The position numbers and the translations under genes were made by a program. This document shows, one piece after another, positions 57,468 through 64,000 of a DNA stretch of 64,000 bases (position 1 is its first letter; every line of letters begins with the position of its first letter). The stretch comes from Carnegiea gigantea (lineage: Eukaryota; Streptophyta; Magnoliopsida; Caryophyllales; Cactaceae): contig JAKOGI010000343.1 in NCBI GenBank assembly GCA_029747015.1, positions 434,001-498,000 on the forward strand, given 5' to 3'. Under the pieces are notes generated by a model. That model made no database searches, was not told where the DNA came from, and worked only from the letters and a program-made list of their open reading frames with translations.

Positions 57468-58399
57468 TCCCATTCTCTCCCTTCCCTCTCTTCTTCCTAG
57501 CTCCGTGGACCAGGGCGAGGCCCAGTCCACCTCCCCCCTCTTGGTTGAGCCCGACCTACCCTTTTTTTCATTTAATCCCTAGGCATGCGACTCACATGAC
57601 CTAGCCCTTCTTCCTCCCTTCTTCTTGCTCACCATTTTGTAGTTCGTCCCCAACACCAGGCCGAGATCAGCTGTGTTGCTTTATCTTCCTCACCATGCCA
57701 TAACCGAAGCTTCTCTCTCCTCCTCCTTCAATTGGCATCTTTAGTTTTTCCATTACTATGCCCATCCGTTGCTCTCTATTATCATCAATTTAGCAGTTTC
57801 AGGTTTTAGTTCAGGAGAGAGAAGACCACGCTCTTCAGAAGGCTTTAAAATGACGGTCGAAGCCAGAGCAGAGGGTTATGGAGTTTTCAATTCATATTTT
57901 TGATCTACTACTCATCGTTTTAGCTTTAAGATTTAGGTTTTAGTTTTACAATTTGTGTAATTTGAATTTTGGGTTTGTGTACTTGATTCGAAATCAAAAT
58001 TTAGTTCTAAGATTGCACTACTGGCTTCGGATTCTTGATTCATTCTGTCCCTTATTTTGATGATGAAAGTCTTGGTTGGTGGCATGAATTGAGTTATGAA
58101 TTTTGGATTCATCTTCTCCTGTTTCATTTTCTTTGCTATGGAACCTGTAACTTAGGCATTCTAGGTCTTTAGTTTCAATAGTTTCATAATCTAATATAGT
58201 TTTAGGTTCTACCTAATTATTATGTTTGGAGTTTTAACTGAATGCTAGAGCTACTACTGAACCCCCCATCATGTTTTGATTGGATCGACTTAGTGATTTT
58301 AATGAGACTACCAATAACCTAATTTCGTAACTCATCCCTATGGATCGACATCCGTAAACACTATAATGATGAATCGTATACTTGTGGGAGTTACTAACA
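57468..58399 (+). repeat. Third LARD LTR, second segment
   Basis: It resumes with TCCCATTCTCTCCC as in the first LTR and ends TTACTAACA at 58,399. No primer site follows, so this is the outer 3' LTR of the array. Confidence 0.88.
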
Positions 58400-58430
58400 A
58401 GTTTTTGCAAATAATTAAGTGAACGAAACA
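58307..58430 (+). repeat. LTR-end repeat, first copy
   Basis: The last 93 bases of the third LARD LTR plus 31 bases after it. It is repeated at 58,481-58,604 with a 174 bp offset. Confidence 0.85.
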
Positions 58431-58480
58431 AAAATTGCTAGTCTAACTAACATGGATTTCCGACGCACTATTTTGCCTAG
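58431..58480 (+). other. Patchwork filler between the two LTR-end repeats
   Basis: It contains AAAATTGCTAGTCTAACTA, close to the element start at 58,726-58,748, then GGATTTCCGACGCACTATTT, close to 31,400-31,419 of LARD copy A. Confidence 0.6.
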
Positions 58481-58604
58481 ACTACCAATAACCCAATTTC
58501 GCAACTCATCCCTGTGGACCGACACCTATAAATACTACAACGATAAACCGTATACTTGCTTGAATTACTGACAAGTTTTTGCAAATAATTAAGTGAACCA
58601 AACA
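58481..58604 (+). repeat. LTR-end repeat, second copy
   Basis: A second copy of the LARD LTR end, with about one change in ten bases, followed by the same AGTTTTTGCAAATAATT tail. Confidence 0.85.
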
Positions 58605-58620
58605 ATAATTAAGTTAACAT

Positions 58621-61600
58621 ATGTTATCCTTCTACTCTAGTCTTCGAGCTCATGATGAAATTTCTAACCATAGGAATGGGGAAACCAAAGAGCCATACCA
58701 AAGTTTATCAGAACATATAGTACAAAAATTGCTAGTCCAACTACCACAAAATTCTCCTAGTGAACGAAAAGGAACCAAACTTATGGAAAAAATGGCCAAG
58801 CATGGACCAAGGACATATGATGGGACTATGGATTTCTTTGTTCTAGAAGAATGGGTTAGACTTTAGAGAAAGTATTTGATGTGCTAGAAGTACCCGACTC
58901 GTAGGAAAATAAAAGTGGTGATCTTTCATCTTATATGAGAGGCCAATCAGTGGTGGGGTACCATGAAAGGAAAATATGAATCAAAACTTCATCGAAACAT
59001 TCTTAGAAGACTTAATGTCTAATTTCTATCCAACCTAGGTCTGAAAGTTAAAGCAGAAAGAGTTCACAGTAATGGGACAAGCAACCTATCTATAATGTAT
59101 TATACAGGTAAATCTAATGACCTGTCAAGATTCACTCCTGAATATATGGCTACTGATCAGGTGAGGATGATTAGATTTGAAGAATGATTGGATCTTTATA
59201 TACAAAATAATCTTGCATAATAAGAAATTCCCAACTGTCAAAAGTTACATAAGCGGGCAGTCGAATGGAAAGGGTTGAAAATGAATTAAGGGTTATTGAC
59301 GTACCAGCTAGGAAAAGGTGGAATGGCAAGGGAAATAGAGTCATGCCTAATAAAAAGTAGGAGATTGTCCCGAAACGTTATAAGAATATGGGCCTTCAAA
59401 ACCTAGATGCTCTAAATATGGACGAAATAATGACAATACTGAAGACTATTGAATAGGCACTGCCAAGTGTTACTGGGGTAGAGAAACTGGTCATTTCCTC
59501 GCAAATTATCCAAAGAGACCTACGAACAAGGAAGGAACCAAGAATGTTATTAAGGACGTGAGGCCAGCACCTCTTGCACCAACTGTAGGAAAGCCTATGT
59601 GGTTAATAAGAAGGATGCAGCTATTGTTAGAACCATTGATTCTGTAACATCACACTTCTTTGTTACTATTAGGGCCAGAAATGAGTAGGTACCAGTAACA
59701 TCATACTTTGTCATACTACAGATTAGAATTACCCGCTTAAGATAAAGAAAAGGGTATTTCCAGCAGATCTACAACTTTTTGAATTGGCTGAATTCGACTT
59801 TATCTTAGGTATGCATTGGCTAGAGAAACATAAGACTAAAACTCATTGGCATAAGCACAAGGCAGCTCTAGAAGATGTCTAGGGTAAATGGGTATATTTG
59901 TGGGGTGATAAATGTTGATTTAGTCAAACGGTGGCCTCCTTGATGCACGCGGAGGCAACAGAGTACTTGGGCACTTATGTTTCCTAGAATAAAAGCAAAG
60001 AGAAGAATCATGGTGGAAGATTTTTCCACAGCAAATGAGTTTATGTATGTATTTAGTAAAGAAATACCGAGTTTACGTCGACTAAGAGAAATAGATTATA
60101 ATATAGAACTTGTTCCAAGAACCTAACATACCTGTAATCATTCTTATCGTATAACCCTACAGAATTAAAAGAATTAAATGCTTAATTAGTAGAGTCGTTG
60201 AATAAAGGGTATATACGGCCTAGTGTCGTGTGATAGGGTTCACCAAATCCATTCATAAAAAGAGACGGATGGAACTTTGAGGTTATGCCTAGATGTCAGA
60301 GAATTAAATAGAATTACCATGAAAACTAAGTATCCACTGCTTTGTGTTGACAACTTATTTGACCAACTTAGAGGAGCTGATGTTTTCTCAAAGAGTGGTT
60401 TAAGGACAGGTTAACATCAGTTAAGAGTTGAGAATTAAGGTCTCTAACATTCTAAAAACAATCTTTCGAACCAGATATGGTCATCTACAATGATGCCATT
60501 TAGGTTAGTTAATACTCCAACTGTATTTATGAATTTAGTGAATAGAGTTTCTAGCACTTATTTAGCAAATTTGGGGAAGTGTCATTGATGATGCCTTAGT
60601 GAACTCTTCAAATGAATAAAGTTATAAAGAACATTTGACTGATTGTATTGTAGAGTCTAAGGGAATATAAGTTATATGCAAAATTTTGTAAATGTGAGTT
60701 TCGGCTAAAAGATGTGTCATTTTTAAGCCATGTGATTACTAAAGAGGGTATTAAGTTGGGCCTCTAGAAGATTCTAGTAGTGATGGAATGTCCACAACCC
60801 ACTAATATTACTGAGGTTCAGAGTTTCTCAAAGAATGGTAGGATATTATAGGAGATTTATAAAGATAGCATTGCCTTTACTTAACTCCTTATGAAAGCTA
60901 CATCATTTAGGTGGACTGACGCTTGTGAAAAGGCGTTCTAAGAACTTTAGCATAAACTTACAATTACTCCTATTTAAACCTTGCCTGCGTTTGATAGTTT
61001 GTTATATATGGTGATGCATTAAGGCTAGTTTTGGTGTGTCTTGATGCAAGAAGACAAAGTCACTGCCTGTGCTTTAATATAGTTGAACCACTATGAGAAA
61101 ATTTACCTAACTCATGATCTAGAGCTAGAAGCAGTATTATTTTTATCAAAAGTTTGGAGATATTATCTATATGGAGTACCCTGCAAGATTTTTATAGATT
61201 ACAAGAGTCTAAAATATCTTTCCACTTAGATGGAGTTGAATTTGAGGGAAAGAAGATTATTGGAATTGATAAAGGATTATGAATTATAAATGCAGTACTA
61301 CTTGAGAAAAGCCAATGCGGTAGCTTATGCTCTTAGTATTAAAAAAAACTTAAAAAAACTCATCACATAGCCAATCTTGTGGAAAGAATACCTTCAAACA
61401 TCTGAGAGACTTGCAAAAATTAGGATCTAAATTAGTATATATGGAAGTCATTGTATGTTGGGTTCACTTGAAGTCTAATCTATCTTATTAGAAGAGAAAA
61501 GTGAGAAGGAAATAAGTAAGAACAAAAGGATATGGTAAAATGACATGCACCTGAGTTTCACATTTGATCATAGAGTTCTTAAATTTAATAAAAGAATATG

Positions 61601-62510
61601 CATTTCACAACGAAACATTAGAAGTGATGTACTAATAAAAGCATATGAGTTAGGATCCTCCATTCACCTTGGGGGAACAAAAATATATAGGAATCTAAGG
61701 CAAATGTTTTGGTAGACCAACATGAAGAAAGACATAGCCCAACATGTAGGCAAATGTTTACTTGTCAAGTAGGCAAGGCTGAGCATCAACGAGCAAAAGG
61801 AGAATTAAAACCCTTAGGTATACCTATATGGAAATAGGATTTGGTTTTCGTGGACTTTGTCATGGAACTCCCTATTATTCATACCAAGAAGAATGCAGAA
61901 TGGTCATAATGGACACACTTACCAAGTTATTGCACATTTTGCCAATAAATGAAACTAGAACATTGAATAGTGAGCTGAACTCTACACAAAAGAAATATTC
62001 CAATTGCAGGGACTTTCCAGGGATATTGTTTCTAAAAGAGATGCTAGACTTTGTATCTTGGTTGTAGAAAGCCTTAGAAAAAACAATGGGAATCGAATCA
62101 TATTTTACGACTGCCTAGCATCTAAAAACAAATAGTCGAACTGAAAGGGTCAATTACATTCTTATAGATATGGTCAAAGCTCGTGTGCTTGATTTCCAAG
62201 GGCAATGCGAGCAGATATTTTCTAGAACAATCGTTATCAAGCCACCATACAATAAATGTGCAAAGTGTTGGAATGATTTAGTTGAAACCATTAATATCAT
62301 AGGACCAGAAATGATACAAGAAATGACATAATTAGCCAAAGTAATCCAAACGAATATAAAGGTAGCACAAGATTGACAAGGGTCATATGCTGATAATAGA
62401 AGGACAACTTCAGATTTTTAAGAAGGAGACAAAGTCTTCCTTAAAACTTCTCCTAATAAAGGGATAAAGCATTTCTAGGTCCAAGTCTTCCTTAAAGTGT
62501 CTCCTGCTCA
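58621..62510 (+). pseudogene. Broken gag-pol of the Del/Tekay-like chromovirus
   Basis: Gag: HGPRTYDGTMDFFVLEEWVR near 58,800-58,860, then ANQWWGTMKGKYES. The zinc knuckle reads CYWGRETGHFLANYPK near 59,467, with the second and last cysteines lost. Protease-region remnant: AEFDFILGMHWLEKHK near 59,788. A REIDYNIELVP segment before RT lies near 60,088. RT and RNase H follow in many frames. The integrase has WKQDLVFVDFVMELP-like sequence near 61,830 (Q is a stop) and later HLKTNSRTERVNYIL at the third acidic residue near 62,120. A GDKVFLKTSPNKGIKHF block at about 62,428 is the C-terminal part that in Del/Tekay precedes a chromodomain; no chromodomain is seen. Stops are too many to list. Confidence 0.75.
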
Positions 62511-62668
62511 TGGTTTGTTAAGAAAAAATGTTTTTTAAACTTTATTTGTTCGTTAGATCAAGTGGCAGTAATCCCCCTTAATTTCATAAAGTCATTGGCT
62601 GCTAAACTTTGCTTAACTCCTTAGCAACTATTGTTAAACAAGGCAATAATTACGGGGTGTTACATTTG
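62500..62668 (+). repeat. LTR fragment of the Del/Tekay-like chromovirus
   Basis: It matches 26,890-27,030 in order (AATCCCCCTTAATTTCAT, CTAAACTTTGCTTAACTCC, GGGGTGTTACA) and ends like an LTR in TTACA. It is much shorter than a typical LTR of this lineage. Confidence 0.5.
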
Positions 62669-64000
62669 TCTCCCCGTCTCTCCCGAATTTCAAGCTTTTT
62701 AGTATGCGTGTTTGCTAATTTAATAGTTCTTTGTTTTGATCGTTAGTTTTGATGCCTAGTTGTAGTTAAATTTGTTCTTTTGTTTTGATTAGCCTTGAAT
62801 GGCTTGTTAGTCTTGCTTAGACCATAGCCTACGTTGTTTATGCTTAAATGCATAATTTTCTCTCTTATCCACCAAGTCTTCGACAAAATACTGAAAAGAG
62901 CTTTCATCTGTGTTTTTGAGTAGTTGACTTATATTGAAGGGTGAAGTCAATTGTCTAGCATGGGTAGGCAACATAGTTAGGGTATTAATGTGAAAACAAT
63001 AAGCTAGGCTATCTTGCTGTTTAATTGAGCCAACCATATGAAAACAGGTAATTGTAACACTCAAAGTAGCTTTTGGCCCTTCATAGAGGGATTAGGTGAG
63101 CTTTCATGATGCAAATGATCATATATAAATACTAGCATAGCTTAGGATGGTTAGAGTTTGAGTTGATTGGCTGGTTTATCTTAGGGTTAATCTAATTGGA
63201 ATCTTTTTTGTTTGTTGCATTAATTTAGCTTGACTTTCTATCACCATATGTTCTACCTAACATAAAACGCTTGAGTATACTTCGGTGTTTGAAAAAGGGC
63301 GAAACCTCCTTAGCTGGCATTGTTGTTTGATTTGGATAAAAAGCTACGATTTAGAGTTTCTCTATCAATTAACATTCCCATTGGCTACACCATTTGAGTC
63401 GTCTCTGAAGCTCCTCATATGAATGTTTTCAATTTCATATTCTTTTTACTTTTTCACCTCCCCTTTTTCTTTCCTATTTATTTGTTTTTCAATTGACATC
63501 CACGCCTTCCCATTTCTGATTTCTAGCGAACTCTGTACTTTCCTTTTTAACTATATTTTATGTATTTTTCTTTACCTCTTTTTTTTTTTTTTTTTATGAG
63601 TGGGAGAATTGTGTAATATTTGTTCAATTACATGGTAAGAGAGATATAAGGTCATGAAATGGTGATGCAAAGACAATATTTGGTAATGAAAAGTAGTTTT
63701 CCAAAATAAGGAAATGTAGCTTGACAAATGCATGCAAATACAAAATTATTGAATGACATAAAGAAGTGGTTCACTTTTAATAAAAGAAATAAAAAAGAGA
63801 TGTCAAAAATGGCAAGGTTAAAAAAAAATAGAGAAAACCACACCGACAATCAAGTAAATAATAGCAAGAACTAAAAAAATATATATATTTTGCACAAAAA
63901 AGCTTACATTGTTGCCACTAGTATGAAGTAGACTTGTTAAGTTTTTTAATAGAAAAACAAAATGATAAGGATGTTGTTTCTTTTTACCATTTTCTAATCT
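62669..64000. other. AT-rich DNA without recognisable genes
   Basis: T-rich sequence on the plus strand up to about 63,600, including a 17-base T run at 63,579-63,595, then A-rich sequence. No family was recognised. Confidence 0.4.

Larger units (their letters stand above)
28330..58399 (+). mobile_element. Tandem pair of non-autonomous LTR elements (LARD/Athila-Tat type) sharing a central LTR
   Basis: Three LTRs of one family (28,330-29,578; 44,429-45,587; 49,544-49,831 plus 57,468-58,399) enclose two internal regions of about 3.9 kb each once later insertions are removed. Each internal region starts with a TGGCGCCGTTGCCGGGG-type primer site and ends with an AGGTGTGGGGGTAT-type purine tract. 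Each has one gag-like gene and no protease, RT or integrase. They would depend on proteins from an autonomous relative. The Sirevirus at 33,156-44,084 and the chromovirus at 49,832-57,462 are later insertions into this pair. Confidence 0.85.
58605..62670 (+). mobile_element. Very old Del/Tekay-like chromovirus
   Basis: Gag, zinc knuckle, protease, RT, RNase H and integrase remains follow in order on +, ending with an LTR fragment at about 62,500-62,668. No 5' LTR was found before it. The decay exceeds that of any other element here except the Tat element. Confidence 0.7.

Noticed and set aside
57150..57604. Separate gene in the right chromovirus LTR
   Set aside because: The frames are LTR copies of the pol tail or its antisense, running on into LARD LTR sequence.

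Overview
The window is plant nuclear DNA made almost entirely of nested and decayed LTR retrotransposons. I found no intact cellular gene, tRNA, rRNA, bacterial feature or CRISPR array. The element types (Tat-like Ty3/gypsy, chromoviruses, a Ty1/copia Sirevirus and Athila/Tat-type non-autonomous elements), the AT-rich background and the nesting suggest a gene-poor, probably pericentromeric or heterochromatic part of a flowering plant genome, most likely a eudicot. The species cannot be named from the sequence.

Layout. 1-9.8 kb: an LTR remnant, then the 3' half of a very old Tat-type Ty3/gypsy element: a broken integrase on +; on the opposite strand, remains of plant mobile domain (PMD) and DUF7745-like coding regions; two tandem repeat arrays; and a probable 3' LTR. 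9.8-12.7 kb: no gene seen, with a weak LTR-like stretch. 12.7-17.3 kb: an old chromovirus on +, cut at 17,342. 17.3-23.2 kb: the 3' part of a Sirevirus on -, cut at about 23,226. 23.2-28.3 kb: an older diverged LARD-type internal region and LTR fragments.

28.3-58.4 kb is one compound structure. Two non-autonomous elements (about 1.2 kb LTRs, tRNA-Asp-type primer site, a gag-like gene and no pol) share a central LTR, giving LTR-internal-LTR-internal-LTR. A complete 10.9 kb Sirevirus (33,156-44,084) lies inside the first internal region, and a complete 7.6 kb CRM-like chromovirus (49,832-57,462, - strand) lies inside the third LTR. Both insertions have 5 bp target duplications, and the other copy of the host element shows the empty site. 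58.4-62.7 kb: a scrambled junction, then a heavily decayed Del/Tekay-like chromovirus. 62.7-64 kb: AT-rich, nothing recognised.

Relative age can be read from the nesting. The Tat element, the 13 kb chromovirus and the 58-62 kb element are oldest; the tandem LARD pair came next; the Sirevirus and the CRM-like chromovirus inserted last. The two Sirevirus copies lie in opposite orientation about 10 kb apart, forming a large inverted repeat. Every coding region is broken by stops or frameshifts, except the Sirevirus gag on + and the RT-RNase H fragment on -.
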